A DNA stretch of 43,731 nucleotides from Bacteroidales bacterium (GCA_017561765.1 JAFZBM010000048.1:1-43731); one strand, 5' to 3'. Counted from the first letter of the stretch, positions 24,339 to 33,201 are shown. Notes: generated by a model not told the origin, from the letters alone. A program made the numbers and translations.

Positions 24339-26201
24339 ATGAAAAAATATATCGTATTGCTGGCAGTTGCTCTCATAGGACTCAGTTCTTGTGACGATAT
24401 TCTTGACCGGTTCCCTAAAGATAAAATGACCCCGGAGACCTATTTCAAGTCTGCCACTGAATTGCAGCTCTTCACTAACTCATTGTACAACAATCTTCTC
24501 CCTAAGGAGCCTTACAATGAGCAGAGCGACCACTACATCAAAACCACTCCCGCCGACGTCATCCGCGGCGGCGTCAACCGTCAGGTGCCCAATTCCGGCG
24601 GAGGCTGGAGCTGGGGCGACCTTCGCAAGCTCAACCTCGCCCTCGCTTATATGGATAAGAATTGCGAGGATGAAGCGGCCAAGGAAGAATATGCCGCAGT
24701 GTGCAAATTCTTCCGTGCCTACATTTATTTCGAAAAAGTAAAGCGTTTCGGCGACGTTCCCTGGATAGACCATGAAATCCAGTCCGATGACTCATTGACT
24801 CTCTACGCTCCGCGCGATTCCAGGGAGGTCATCATGCAGCATATGATTGAAGACGTGGACTATGCGTGCAGCCATCTTCCTTCTTCCTATCCGTCAGGTT
24901 TGCACTTCAGGGTAACCAAGTGGGCCGCTTACGCCCTTAAATGCCAGTTCTGCTTGTTCGAGGGAACATTCCGCAAGTATCACCCGGATTACGCCAAACT
25001 GAATAACGGCGACTGGGACACTTCGGACTGGAAAGACTGGAAATGGTATCTTGAAGAAAGCGCCAAGGCCGCGGATGTCATAATGACCCAGAGTCCTCAC
25101 AAGCTGTATAGTACGGGCAAGCCGGATCTCGACTATGCCGTGCTGTTTACCGAGTATGAGGCCAACAATGACGAATTCATCCTTGCCATTAATTTCGACA
25201 ACTCTCTCGAGCAGTGGCACAATGCCACCGCAATGGCACTCATGAATTCCCAGGGCCGCATAAGCATGACAAGGAAACTTGCCTGCTCATACCTCATGAG
25301 CGACGGAACGCGATTCACCGACAAGCAGGGATGGGAGACCATGTCGTTCGCTGACGAGGTTAAAGACCGTGACCCCCGCCTGGCACAGACGATACGCGTA
25401 CCGGTTCACCACAGGATTGTCGAAAGCGGCGGCAAATACAGCTATTCAAAAACCGCCCTCGGGGTCGATGCCGGTATAACTCTCACCGGTTACCACACCG
25501 CCAAGTGGCTGATGCCCGAAGGCAATGCATCCAATGACAAGTTCGACAGGTCGTTCAACGACATGCCTGTCTACCGTCTCGCCGAGGTGTATCTGAACTA
25601 TGCCGAAGCGAAAGCCGAGCTGGGCACGCTGAATCAGGGTGATCTTGACAAATCCGTCAACCTGCTCCGCAAGCGTGTCGGCATGCCCAATATGGATATG
25701 GCCAAGGCCAACGCAAATCCCGATCCTTTCCTCTCTTCCGAGAAATGGGGTTATACCAACGTAAGCGGTGCCAACAAGGGCGTGATTCTTGAGATCCGCC
25801 GCGAGCGGGCTGTTGAACTTGCCCAGGAGAGCTTCCGTTACGTCGACCTCATCCGCTGGAAATGCGGAAAATGTCTGGAACAGCCCATCTACGGCATCTA
25901 CTTCCCCGGCAAGGGTGCGTACGACATTGACGGAGACGGCAAGAACGATGTGGCCATCTACGGCGCCAGCGATGTCGCTCCCGACAAGAATACCGCTACA
26001 TATCTTTTCAAAATCGGCACCGACATCTACCTGTCGGACGGCGAGAAGGGATATGTCCAGCCTTACAAGCCTTACACAGACCGCGGAGAGATCACATTTG
26101 ACGAAAGCCGCGATTACTTCTATCCTATTCCAATCGACGACCGGTCACTGAACCACAAACTGAAGCAGAATCCCGGTTGGAATGACGGACTCAATTTCTA
26201 A
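24339..26201 (+). CDS. SusD/RagB-family surface nutrient-binding lipoprotein
   Basis: A 620-residue surface lipoprotein: signal peptide MKKYIVLLAVALIGLSSC with Cys18 followed by acidic DD, the Bacteroidota surface-export-type signal. The family N-terminus LDRFPKDKMTPETYFKSATELQ and the TPR-like helical repeats (RKLNLALAYMDKN, FRAYIYFEKVKRFGDVPW) are recognisable, as is the C-terminal EIRRERAVELAQESFRYVDLIRW. It forms the substrate-binding lid on the preceding SusC. The stop codon overlaps the first possible start of the next gene (TAATG), so translation may be coupled. Confidence 0.97.
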   Translation: MKKYIVLLAVALIGLSSCDDILDRFPKDKMTPETYFKSATELQLFTNSLYNNLLPKEPYNEQSDHYIKTTPADVIRGGVNRQVPNSGGGWSWGDLRKLNLALAYMDKNCEDEAAKEEYAAVCKFFRAYIYFEKVKRFGDVPWIDHEIQSDDSLTLYAPRDSREVIMQHMIEDVDYACSHLPSSYPSGLHFRVTKWAAYALKCQFCLFEGTFRKYHPDYAKLNNGDWDTSDWKDWKWYLEESAKAADVIMTQSPHKLYSTGKPDLDYAVLFTEYEANNDEFILAINFDNSLEQWHNATAMALMNSQGRISMTRKLACSYLMSDGTRFTDKQGWETMSFADEVKDRDPRLAQTIRVPVHHRIVESGGKYSYSKTALGVDAGITLTGYHTAKWLMPEGNASNDKFDRSFNDMPVYRLAEVYLNYAEAKAELGTLNQGDLDKSVNLLRKRVGMPNMDMAKANANPDPFLSSEKWGYTNVSGANKGVILEIRRERAVELAQESFRYVDLIRWKCGKCLEQPIYGIYFPGKGAYDIDGDGKNDVAIYGASDVAPDKNTATYLFKIGTDIYLSDGEKGYVQPYKPYTDRGEITFDESRDYFYPIPIDDRSLNHKLKQNPGWNDGLNF

Positions 26202-28501
26202 TGATGAAGACAGCCATGAATATGAAACATTTATCACTTTTTGCTTCTCTTGCTCTGCTGTTCTGTGCCGGCATATCCTGTACTCCAGTTGAAAAAGAGA
26301 CCGTGGCCAAGGCAGTCATTGCCAGTTCATCCGTTTTGCAATTCGAAGCTGTAGGCGCTGCCGCGCAAAGTATTACCGTTTACGCCGACGGAGACTGGAC
26401 TGCCGACAGCCCTGACTGGATTACTCTTTCCCAGACCTCCGGTTCCGGGACAGTAGAGGGTATTTCCGTAACCGCAGCTGACAACAAAGACGGAAGCGGA
26501 ATACTTATGCCGCGCCGTGACACTATCGCGATACACGGCAAACGTATTATCAGCTATTCTTATATAATCGTTATTCAGGAAGGTGACAAATACCGCGGCG
26601 CCGTCGACGCGACGGTCAGCACTCTTGCTTCTGTCAAAGACGGCCAGTTCGTGAACTTCTCCGGAGCCACGGTTATGGCCACCGATGGCAGCAACGTCGT
26701 GCTTTCGGACGGCAAAGCCAACCTCCTGATGACGTTGAAGCAGAATATCAAGCCTGGTGACGTAGTAAGTTTCAAGGGCGTCAAGGAAACCGAGAACGGC
26801 AAGCCGGTAGTCAAGGAAATCGAGAATTTCAAGGTAGACTCGCATTCTGATCCCGCATATCCTTCGGCCTCGGATGTCACGGCATCCCTTGATGCAACTA
26901 CGGTCGGCGACCCTGTATACGTAACGGTTTCCGGAGTTTACGATGGTTCCGCGCTCACTGTGGCGGGCGCGACAAAGACCATCTCCCCTTCGGCTGCCGC
27001 CGAACTCGGGCTCTCCGATCTTGTCGGCCACAAGGCTACCCTCACCGGCTATCTGACCGGTGTCAACGGCAACAAGATCAACATGATCGTTACCGCAGTC
27101 AAGGATGACGGCATCGACATGCTCATCTATTTCAAGGATGATTTTGAATGGATAGAGCCTTGGTCAAGCGCCTCCGGAGCCGGTGACGCTGTCAAGGACA
27201 ACGATCCCGGCACTACGGCTCCCAACGTCTTTACCGCTTCCACATGCGCCGGATTTACCGATGAGATGTTAAAACGCGGCTACGGATACATCTGGGGCTG
27301 GGCAGGACAGGATTGGTCCGACGGAACCCCGGACAGCGGCAACAAACGCACCCTCTACCTGCAGCGCAACTACCTCAAGTTCGGCAAGACCTCCTACAAC
27401 TCCGGAATAATCCTGCCGGCCATGAGCGAAATCAATGGAACTGCCGACGTAGAACTCAGTTTCGACTGGTGCTGGCAGGTGACCGGCGCATACAAGGCCG
27501 ATATCATGACCTTGACTGTCGAAGTTGTCGGTGAAGGCACATGCGCCGATTCCGGGGCAAAACTCAGCTCGGAGATTGAATCCACCCAGTCCACGGTCGA
27601 CGGGGAGAGCAAGATAGAATGGCAGAGCAAGACCCTGCGCATCAACGGTGTCAATTCTTCTACCAGGCTCATCATACGCCCGACCAACGCCGATCCTGCC
27701 GTCAGCAACCCTGAACGCAGCCAGAACCGCTGGTATCTTGACAACATTCTGGTTGTACCTGCCGAGGGCAGCGGCAGCGGTGGCGAAGGAGGTGAAGGAG
27801 GCGGCGGAGGTACCGACGCCCCCGCGACATCCATGGCCAAGTGGCAGCTGGACAAAGACCATTATAAAGTATATGGTCCCACATTCGGCTGCGATGAAAG
27901 CAAGTTCAGCGAGAGCGACGGATATCTCGGAGAGAACGATCCTTCCGAAGGAGACGGCGGCAAGTATATAGACGCCAACGTCGAGGGCGGAAAGGGCCGC
28001 ATAACCTATGTCAGCATCGACAAGACCACGCTTGATACCAACAAGGCATTCTCGCGCAATATCGGCGGCACCGGCGAGCCTTACATGAAAGGCGCTTGGC
28101 CCGGTGACTACTGGCTCTTCACCGTCGATTTCGAGGGCAGCTACAAAGTTGGCGCGAAGGTCCACTTCTCCGGCACCATCCGTGCCTCGGGCGGCGGCAT
28201 CAAGCACTGGATCGCCGAAGTAAACGACGGCGGAACCTGGGTTCCTGTGGCCGATGTGCTCAAGACTACCGTAGAAGGCACAGAGGTCGAGTATACCATC
28301 GAGTGCATGAACACCGACAACTGCCCGGTGGACTATAACTACACCATGAAGAACGCCGTTAAAAACCAGCTTCAGTTCCGCGTCCGCGCGACTTCGCTGA
28401 TGCAGGCCAAAGGCGGCGCAGTGCTCACGGTGCCCACCACCGGCACAATACGTTTCAAAGGCGGCGACATCAGCCCTTACCTTGAAATCAGCCAACCGTA
28501 A
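26201..28501 (+). CDS. Multidomain surface lipoprotein with BACON-like domain (SusE/F-position protein)
   Basis: In the position of SusE/SusF, this 766-residue lipoprotein probably binds the ligand at the cell surface. Visible parts in order: a signal ending AGISC; a BACON-like immunoglobulin-type domain with WTADSPDWITLSQTSGSG (about 65-85); an OB-fold-like region resembling DUF5689 (about 125-300, with VNFSGATVMATDG and LTGYLTGVNGNKINM); a jelly-roll-like segment starting DDFEWIEPW (about 310-520); a Gly/Glu linker (about 523-538); and a C-terminal beta-rich domain. Several Met codons open it (26201, 26204, 26216, 26222); the signal peptide itself begins at MKHLSLF, 26222. Domain names beyond BACON are tentative. 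The ligand is unknown. Confidence 0.85.
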   Translation: MMKTAMNMKHLSLFASLALLFCAGISCTPVEKETVAKAVIASSSVLQFEAVGAAAQSITVYADGDWTADSPDWITLSQTSGSGTVEGISVTAADNKDGSGILMPRRDTIAIHGKRIISYSYIIVIQEGDKYRGAVDATVSTLASVKDGQFVNFSGATVMATDGSNVVLSDGKANLLMTLKQNIKPGDVVSFKGVKETENGKPVVKEIENFKVDSHSDPAYPSASDVTASLDATTVGDPVYVTVSGVYDGSALTVAGATKTISPSAAAELGLSDLVGHKATLTGYLTGVNGNKINMIVTAVKDDGIDMLIYFKDDFEWIEPWSSASGAGDAVKDNDPGTTAPNVFTASTCAGFTDEMLKRGYGYIWGWAGQDWSDGTPDSGNKRTLYLQRNYLKFGKTSYNSGIILPAMSEINGTADVELSFDWCWQVTGAYKADIMTLTVEVVGEGTCADSGAKLSSEIESTQSTVDGESKIEWQSKTLRINGVNSSTRLIIRPTNADPAVSNPERSQNRWYLDNILVVPAEGSGSGGEGGEGGGGGTDAPATSMAKWQLDKDHYKVYGPTFGCDESKFSESDGYLGENDPSEGDGGKYIDANVEGGKGRITYVSIDKTTLDTNKAFSRNIGGTGEPYMKGAWPGDYWLFTVDFEGSYKVGAKVHFSGTIRASGGGIKHWIAEVNDGGTWVPVADVLKTTVEGTEVEYTIECMNTDNCPVDYNYTMKNAVKNQLQFRVRATSLMQAKGGAVLTVPTTGTIRFKGGDISPYLEISQP

Positions 28502-28520
28502 TAACCACGTACCATATATG

Positions 28521-28558
28521 CAGAAGACCGGCCCCGCAAAGGGTCGGTCTTCTGTTTT
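28521..28558 (+). terminator. Rho-independent terminator of the SusCD operon
   Basis: CAGAAGACCGGCCC (28521-28534) pairs with GGGTCGGTCTTCTG (28541-28554), 14 bp with one G-U, loop CGCAAA, followed by TTTT. It lies 20 nt after the stop of the last operon gene. Confidence 0.85.
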
Positions 28559-28719
28559 AAAAAGCCGTCAGCCGAACAGTCAGAAAATTGTCTGGCTCGA
28601 ATGATTTGGGCTCCGGTCCGGTTCGGGGATCCCGCTGCGGGGCGGGCCTGCCTTCCGCGGTCCGAGTTAACCCGGTAAGTGAAAAACTTGATGTTTTCTC
28701 CTCTTGGGCCTGACGGCTT
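28559..28719 (-). ncRNA. Structured non-coding RNA, probable 6S RNA (ssrS)
   Basis: On the minus strand AAGCCGTCAG at the 5' end (28719-28710 complement) pairs perfectly with CTGACGGCTT at the 3' end (complement of 28571-28562), closing an RNA of about 160 nt, and the 3' arm runs into U5 (28563-28559). Inside, AGAAAA and TTTTCT can form a second stem, followed by a large AU-rich internal loop and a GC-rich apical arm (CCCGCAGCGGG). A long closing stem, open central region and apical stem is the 6S RNA layout. It lies directly after zapA, the classical ssrS neighbour in E. coli, and I recall the same placement in Bacteroidota. Length fits. No covariance search was possible, so the identification rests on structure and context. 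Confidence 0.55.
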
Positions 28720-28723
28720 AAAC

Positions 28724-29008
28724 TTATTTCAATTTGGCAAGATAGGCCTCCACATCATCCTGGAGGGCTTTTGCCTCGGCGCCCAGCTGCTGCATCTTTT
28801 TCTGGCAGGCTATGCGGTTCACCGTCTCATTAAGCGTGACTATTATCAACTTGTCGAGAGTGCTTTTGTCGGGATACTTGAGATCGTAGGAATTGAACTT
28901 GCGGTTTATTTCATCCGCGGCGGTGCGCATCGTCTCTTCCATCTCGGGAGAGTTGGCAACCATAGGATACTCAATACCGGCGATTTTCAGTTTAATGTTC
29001 TGTGCCAT
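28724..29008 (-). CDS. zapA: Cell division protein ZapA
   Basis: Small cytoplasmic protein promoting FtsZ filament bundling. The 94-residue product matches the family: an N-terminal beta-strand globular part (KIAGIEYPM...EEMRTAADEINRKF) and a C-terminal coiled coil (KKMQQLGAEAKALQDDVEAYLAKLK). It follows the coiled-coil protein by 2 nt and precedes the structured RNA by only a few nt. Confidence 0.88.
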   Translation of the reverse strand: MAQNIKLKIAGIEYPMVANSPEMEETMRTAADEINRKFNSYDLKYPDKSTLDKLIIVTLNETVNRIACQKKMQQLGAEAKALQDDVEAYLAKLK

Positions 29009-29010
29009 CT

Positions 29011-29280
29011 TTATTTCTCGAGCAATTTGATACAGTGGTCAATCTCACGTATTAGTTTTGAAATGCGTTCCTTCGCGAGGGCGGGGTCGCCGGCACCGGA
29101 GAAAGCATACTGAAGCTTGAGGTTGTCGATCTGGGCATCCAGATCGATGGCCTTTTCCTTGCATGCGGCAAGTTCCGCCCTGCTGCTTTCCAGTTCTTCC
29201 TGCAGGGCGTCGGCGCGCTGTTTTTCCGTCTCGTAGAGCGAAATCAGCTTTTCGATGTTTGTTTTAATGTCTTCCAGCAT
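29011..29280 (-). CDS. Coiled-coil protein of the zapA locus
   Basis: An 89-residue acidic protein that is almost wholly coiled coil (heptads from about residue 3 to 55, ALQEELESSRAELAACKEKA), followed by a short helical tail (AKERISKLIREIDHCIKLL). Its position 2 nt before zapA suggests a division-associated partner comparable in style to ZapB, which is inference from context and shape, not recognised homology. Its start lies inside the 3' end of the fused heptose gene (17-nt overlap), so it is probably read from the same long message. Confidence 0.75.
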   Translation of the reverse strand: MLEDIKTNIEKLISLYETEKQRADALQEELESSRAELAACKEKAIDLDAQIDNLKLQYAFSGAGDPALAKERISKLIREIDHCIKLLEK

Positions 29281-30445
29281 CGCAACAAATATAAGAATTA
29301 ATCATATAAAACGCAATACCGCAATTGGCCGCAAACAGGCGGTCGGAGGCGCTGTCGCCAACCATCACGGTACGTCCCGGAACGACCTCCGGATGGTCGC
29401 GCAAAAGTTCGTCGAACATCCCCCTGTTAGGTTTGCGACGGGGATCTTCATCGGAAACAGCAGTACAGACATAAATGCCGTCGATACGTCCTCCGGCGGC
29501 TTCTATTTCATGGCGCATCCTCTCATGGATATCATCCAGCACGTCCCTGCTCATAAGGCCCTTGCCAACACCGCGCTGGTTGGTCACGACATAGATGCCC
29601 TTGAACCTTGCAGCCGCCCTCTTCAGGGCTTCCAGAGCTCCTGGACACCACTCAAATTCCCCCCATGTCTTCACATAATCGCCGGGACGCAGTGCATTGA
29701 TAACCCCGTCGCGGTCAAGAATCAGGGTATCAAAGTCTGCTGCACGGCTCAAGAGCTGCGGGGACGCATTCGCCCGAGCATAGTCTTCAGGAATGCCTAT
29801 GTCTATAAAATAACCGTCCTGTATCAGGCCACAGAGCCGTTCTGCGCCGCATGCAGGCTCCAGCACCTCTTTCTCGAAAGAAAACTTCTGCGGCAGGCCG
29901 TCGAGTAATCCCGATCGAAGATCGATGGCATATACGCCACCGTTTATCAAGCCCTCATGACAATACTGTTTCTCATGGAATGCCTTCACAATGCCGTCCG
30001 GCCCCGGTTCAACCGTTCCGTAGCGGTCGAAATCACGCATAGGCTTGAGTGCAAGAGCGACGGGACATCCGCTTCTTTGCCGGGTAAGCATAAGTGCATC
30101 CAGGTCGGCGTCGAAGAAAGTATCGCCGTTTAGCACCACAAGCTCGGAGCCTTCCGCCAAAGATGCGGCAAGCCGTATACCGCCGCCGGTGCCCAACGGG
30201 GAGCCTTCCACTGCGAAACGGAATTCGAACGGATACTCCCCTTCATGCTCCGCCACCCAATCCTGCACGGTCTCCCGCAGGTAACCCACGCTCAGTATCA
30301 CCCTGTCGACATCGTAGAAACGCAGCTGCTCGAGCAGATACCACAGGAATGGCTTCCCGCCTACGGGCGCCATGCACTTGGGGACTTCACTGACGACGCT
30401 GCGCAGGCGCGTTCCCAATCCTCCTGCAAGGATTATTACTTCCAT
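29264..30445 (-). CDS. Fused heptose-1-phosphate guanylyltransferase and heptose-bisphosphate phosphatase (HddC-GmhB)
   Basis: A bifunctional 393-residue enzyme. Residues 1 to about 225 are a nucleotidyltransferase: GGLGTRL (8-14) binds NTP and LNGDTFFD (105-112) holds the metal; this matches HddC, which makes GDP-D-glycero-alpha-D-manno-heptose. Residues from about 238 on are a HAD phosphatase: DRDGVIN (244-250), VTNQRGVGKG (287-296), KPNRGM and GDSASD (363-368), matching GmhB/HisB-N, which dephosphorylates the heptose bisphosphate. The zinc loop of typical GmhB (several Cys/His) is reduced to a single Cys326. It is followed upstream by gmhA and hddA, so three genes cover the four steps. The pairing of these two domains is visible; which phosphate is removed is inferred. 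Confidence 0.85.
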   Translation of the reverse strand: MEVIILAGGLGTRLRSVVSEVPKCMAPVGGKPFLWYLLEQLRFYDVDRVILSVGYLRETVQDWVAEHEGEYPFEFRFAVEGSPLGTGGGIRLAASLAEGSELVVLNGDTFFDADLDALMLTRQRSGCPVALALKPMRDFDRYGTVEPGPDGIVKAFHEKQYCHEGLINGGVYAIDLRSGLLDGLPQKFSFEKEVLEPACGAERLCGLIQDGYFIDIGIPEDYARANASPQLLSRAADFDTLILDRDGVINALRPGDYVKTWGEFEWCPGALEALKRAAARFKGIYVVTNQRGVGKGLMSRDVLDDIHERMRHEIEAAGGRIDGIYVCTAVSDEDPRRKPNRGMFDELLRDHPEVVPGRTVMVGDSASDRLFAANCGIAFYMINSYICCDAGRH

Positions 30446-30446
30446 T

Positions 30447-31079
30447 CTAGCCGTAAAAATGCTTTTCCACCATCAAGCTCAGGCAATGATAGACAGGCAG
30501 ATGAAGCTCCTGCACCTTGAACGTTTCGGTGGCGGGCACTTTGATGCAAACGTCGGAGAACTTCTCCAGACGGTTGTCGCGCGAGCCGGTCAAGCCTATT
30601 ACTTTCATGCCCCTGGCCCTTGCGGCTACCGCGGCATAAAGAACATTGCGGCTGTTTCCGGAAGTACTGATGCCCAGGAGCACGTCGCCCGGCCTGCCGT
30701 AACCGTTCACCTGCTGGGCGAAGCAGAGCAGGGGCTCACAATCGTTCATATAAGCGGTGCTGAGCGAAATATGGCCATCCAGGGCTATGGCGGGGAGGGC
30801 TCCCTGGAGATGGTTCCTCAGAACGCTGCCCATTTCGGGATCTGTGGCATACAGGGCCTCCGCATAGCCTTCGGGAAGGGTTTTCTGGATCTTGAAAGAT
30901 TTCATCATCTCCCCTACTATATGTTCCGCATCCGCGGCGCTGCCACCGTTGCCTGCCGTCAGCAGCTTGCCGCCTCCCGCATATGATTCCACCAGGATAT
31001 CAGCAGCAAGCAGAATCTGCTCCCGGCAGCATTCAAGCACAGGATAGCGTTCGATGAGGTCGTCAAGAATAGCTTTCAT
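30447..31079 (-). CDS. gmhA: Sedoheptulose-7-phosphate isomerase
   Basis: Cytoplasmic SIS-domain enzyme converting sedoheptulose 7-phosphate to D-glycero-D-manno-heptose 7-phosphate, the first heptose step. The 210-residue product carries GNGGSAADAEH (43-53), typical of GmhA, and the second phosphate-binding ISTSGNS (137-143). The start overlaps the kinase gene's stop by 4 nt and only 1 nt separates its stop from the fused HddC-GmhB start. Confidence 0.93.
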   Translation of the reverse strand: MKAILDDLIERYPVLECCREQILLAADILVESYAGGGKLLTAGNGGSAADAEHIVGEMMKSFKIQKTLPEGYAEALYATDPEMGSVLRNHLQGALPAIALDGHISLSTAYMNDCEPLLCFAQQVNGYGRPGDVLLGISTSGNSRNVLYAAVAARARGMKVIGLTGSRDNRLEKFSDVCIKVPATETFKVQELHLPVYHCLSLMVEKHFYG

Positions 31080-32122
31080 TTGTATATCGTATCAGTGTCA
31101 TAAATTTTCCATCCGTGCGCGCCTCCGTCGGTAAACAGGAACGGCAGCACGTAACCGTCAAGAGTCCCGAGGGCCTCTTCCACATTCTTCTTGTCTGCGG
31201 GATCGACATAGAAGATTATGAATCCGCCACCGCCTGCGCCGCTTACCTTGCCCGCCTTGGCCCCGGCTGCAGCAGCAACATCGAAGGCATGCTGTATGTT
31301 CTCGTTGGTAATGCCTTCCGCCATCTTTTTTTTCTGTTCCCAACTGCGTCCCAGTATTGAGGAAAACTCGCGCATGTCTCCTTTAAGTATTGCCGCCTTC
31401 ATATCCACGGCGCTCTGCTTGATGGCATGCATGGCCTCGATGGCCCTGGTATTGCCGGAAGATGTATTCTTGCGCTGCTCGTCGATTATACGCGCGCTGC
31501 TGCGGGACTTGCCCGTGAAATACAGGACCAAGCCGGCCTCAAGTTCGTCGGTAATCCAGCGTTTAACTTTCAACGGATTGACTATTACGCGGTCGTCTGG
31601 CAGGAATTCAATGAAATTGAAGCCGCCGAAAGCAGCTGCATACTGGTCCTGCTTGCCGCCGGAAAGGCCTAGGTCCTTGCGCTCGATTTCATACGCGAGG
31701 CGGGCAATCTCATAGTCGCCCAAAGGCAGCGACAGCCATTCGGTGAAGGCCTTAAGTATGCACACCACCATCGTACTGGAAGTACCCAGGCCGGAACCGG
31801 CGGGAGCGTCATTGTAAGTGATGATGCGGAAAGACCTGGGGGTGAAAGGGAAATCCTTCATTACGCGGTTGTAAACCCCTTTCACAAGGTCGGCGCGGCC
31901 GTCGACCGGAAGCTCGCCGACTAGCGGGAACGAAAGTTTGCTGCCCGAATCGTAGGAATCGATACGTATAAGTCCGTCGTCGGTTTCTTCAATCGTGCAG
32001 TATGTATAAAGATTGATGGTGGCGTTCAGGACCAGCCCGCCGTAGATGTCGCTGTAAGGCGAAACATCGCTGCCGCCTCCTGCAAGACCGAGCCGCAGGG
32101 GCGCCTTACTTCTAATTATCAT
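31076..32122 (-). CDS. hddA: D-glycero-alpha-D-manno-heptose-7-phosphate kinase
   Basis: GHMP-family kinase phosphorylating heptose 7-phosphate at C1 (alpha branch, leading to GDP-heptose). The 348-residue product opens KAPLRLGLAGGGSDV, typical of the HddA group, has the ATP loop PAGSGLGTSST (107-117) and the C-terminal GHMP motif KVSGAGGGGF near 293. It lies between the PF14907-type nucleotidyltransferase (4-nt overlap) and gmhA (4-nt overlap). Confidence 0.92.
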   Translation of the reverse strand: MIIRSKAPLRLGLAGGGSDVSPYSDIYGGLVLNATINLYTYCTIEETDDGLIRIDSYDSGSKLSFPLVGELPVDGRADLVKGVYNRVMKDFPFTPRSFRIITYNDAPAGSGLGTSSTMVVCILKAFTEWLSLPLGDYEIARLAYEIERKDLGLSGGKQDQYAAAFGGFNFIEFLPDDRVIVNPLKVKRWITDELEAGLVLYFTGKSRSSARIIDEQRKNTSSGNTRAIEAMHAIKQSAVDMKAAILKGDMREFSSILGRSWEQKKKMAEGITNENIQHAFDVAAAAGAKAGKVSGAGGGGFIIFYVDPADKKNVEEALGTLDGYVLPFLFTDGGAHGWKIYDTDTIYK

Positions 32123-33201
32123 CGTCCTTTGTATAAAAACCCGTTTTTGCGTCTCCAGAAATACTGCCAGCTCATAAACAGCGGCATGCAGAGCACTTCT
32201 GAAGGATAATGCATCAAGTATCTGAGTCCTCTGGAGAATTTACGCCTGCCGTGCCCCAGCAGGCCCTCCCCCTTTTCGTGGGCATTGCGGCTGTCGTACT
32301 TGCCGAAGTTGCCTGATATCATGATTTCTTCAAGCAGGAAAGCCCCTTCCCGTTCATCAGGGGGGCAGAGGAAGAACTTCTCGTCCAGGCGGAACACTCC
32401 CTTGAGAACATACATCACGGCCGCGGCAAAACCATCCATTCGCAGGTGATGCAGGTGCTTGAGGGCGGACTGTCGTCCCGTATCGTCAAGATGCACCAGG
32501 ACATAATAGTAGTCAAGCAGTTGGCGGAGCCCTATGCCCTCCTCCAGCACATGCCTGAAAATGTGTATGAGCATATAGACGGCATCGAATTCAAGCGTGG
32601 GGGCGCAGAATCCCAGGGACTCGTCGAAATTGGCGAACTGCGTGTCACCCTGCTCCAGGAACCAGCGCTGAAGACGGCGGTTGGCGCAGGGCGCATTCAT
32701 CCAGCTGGGAGTAAAATGCACCTCGACGCCCACGCCCTTTATCATCTTGACATCGCAATGATGATACACGATTTTATGCAGCTCGAAACGGGAGCGGAGG
32801 AAATCCACCACCGCATGCCTGTCCCCTTCCACCCATATATCTATATCTCCGCCCTGGCGCAGCGCCGGATCGGGATAAAGGACCGCGGCCGCCTGGCCTT
32901 TCAAAATGCAGCTTCTGAAGCCGCTGTCGATAAAGCCCTTGTACAGGTTTGCGCAGGCCTCTTTATGGAAGGCATTTCGCGAAGCGATCTTTTCCGCCAT
33001 CATGGCCCAGCGCGAATAGACGCCCAGCGGCACGTCCACTTCATCGTGGAGGCGGTCGATTACCGGGAAGGTATAAGCCAGCAGGTTGTGGCGCCCGGCA
33101 AGCATGAACAAGTCATCCCACTCTTCCCTGGAATCAGGAATCACGGATAACGTGTCCCTGTTGCCGGCAGCCGCCTGAAGCAGTTCGAAAAAGCTATTCA
33201 T
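32119..33201 (-). CDS. PF14907-type nucleotidyltransferase of the polysaccharide locus
   Basis: A 360-residue cytoplasmic protein. The nucleotidyltransferase motif is LKGQAAAVLYPDPALRQGGDIDIWV, with the metal-binding GDxD at about 118-121, matching the NTP_transf_5 family (PF14907), whose members occur in polysaccharide and peptide-modification loci with unknown acceptors. Helical sequence follows to the C-terminus (HIFRHVLEEGIGLRQLLDYY). The ATG at 33201 is chosen because it directly follows the stop of the preceding gene; an in-frame upstream start (33240) would lie inside that gene. The acceptor is unknown. Confidence 0.8.
   Translation of the reverse strand: MNSFFELLQAAAGNRDTLSVIPDSREEWDDLFMLAGRHNLLAYTFPVIDRLHDEVDVPLGVYSRWAMMAEKIASRNAFHKEACANLYKGFIDSGFRSCILKGQAAAVLYPDPALRQGGDIDIWVEGDRHAVVDFLRSRFELHKIVYHHCDVKMIKGVGVEVHFTPSWMNAPCANRRLQRWFLEQGDTQFANFDESLGFCAPTLEFDAVYMLIHIFRHVLEEGIGLRQLLDYYYVLVHLDDTGRQSALKHLHHLRMDGFAAAVMYVLKGVFRLDEKFFLCPPDEREGAFLLEEIMISGNFGKYDSRNAHEKGEGLLGHGRRKFSRGLRYLMHYPSEVLCMPLFMSWQYFWRRKNGFLYKGR

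Noticed and set aside
28580..28700. SRP (4.5S) RNA instead of 6S RNA after zapA
   Set aside because: A GCGGAAGG stretch recalls the SRP tetraloop, but the symmetric conserved flanks around it (AGGUC.../...AGCAG) are absent and the overall fold is a long closing stem with a central bubble.
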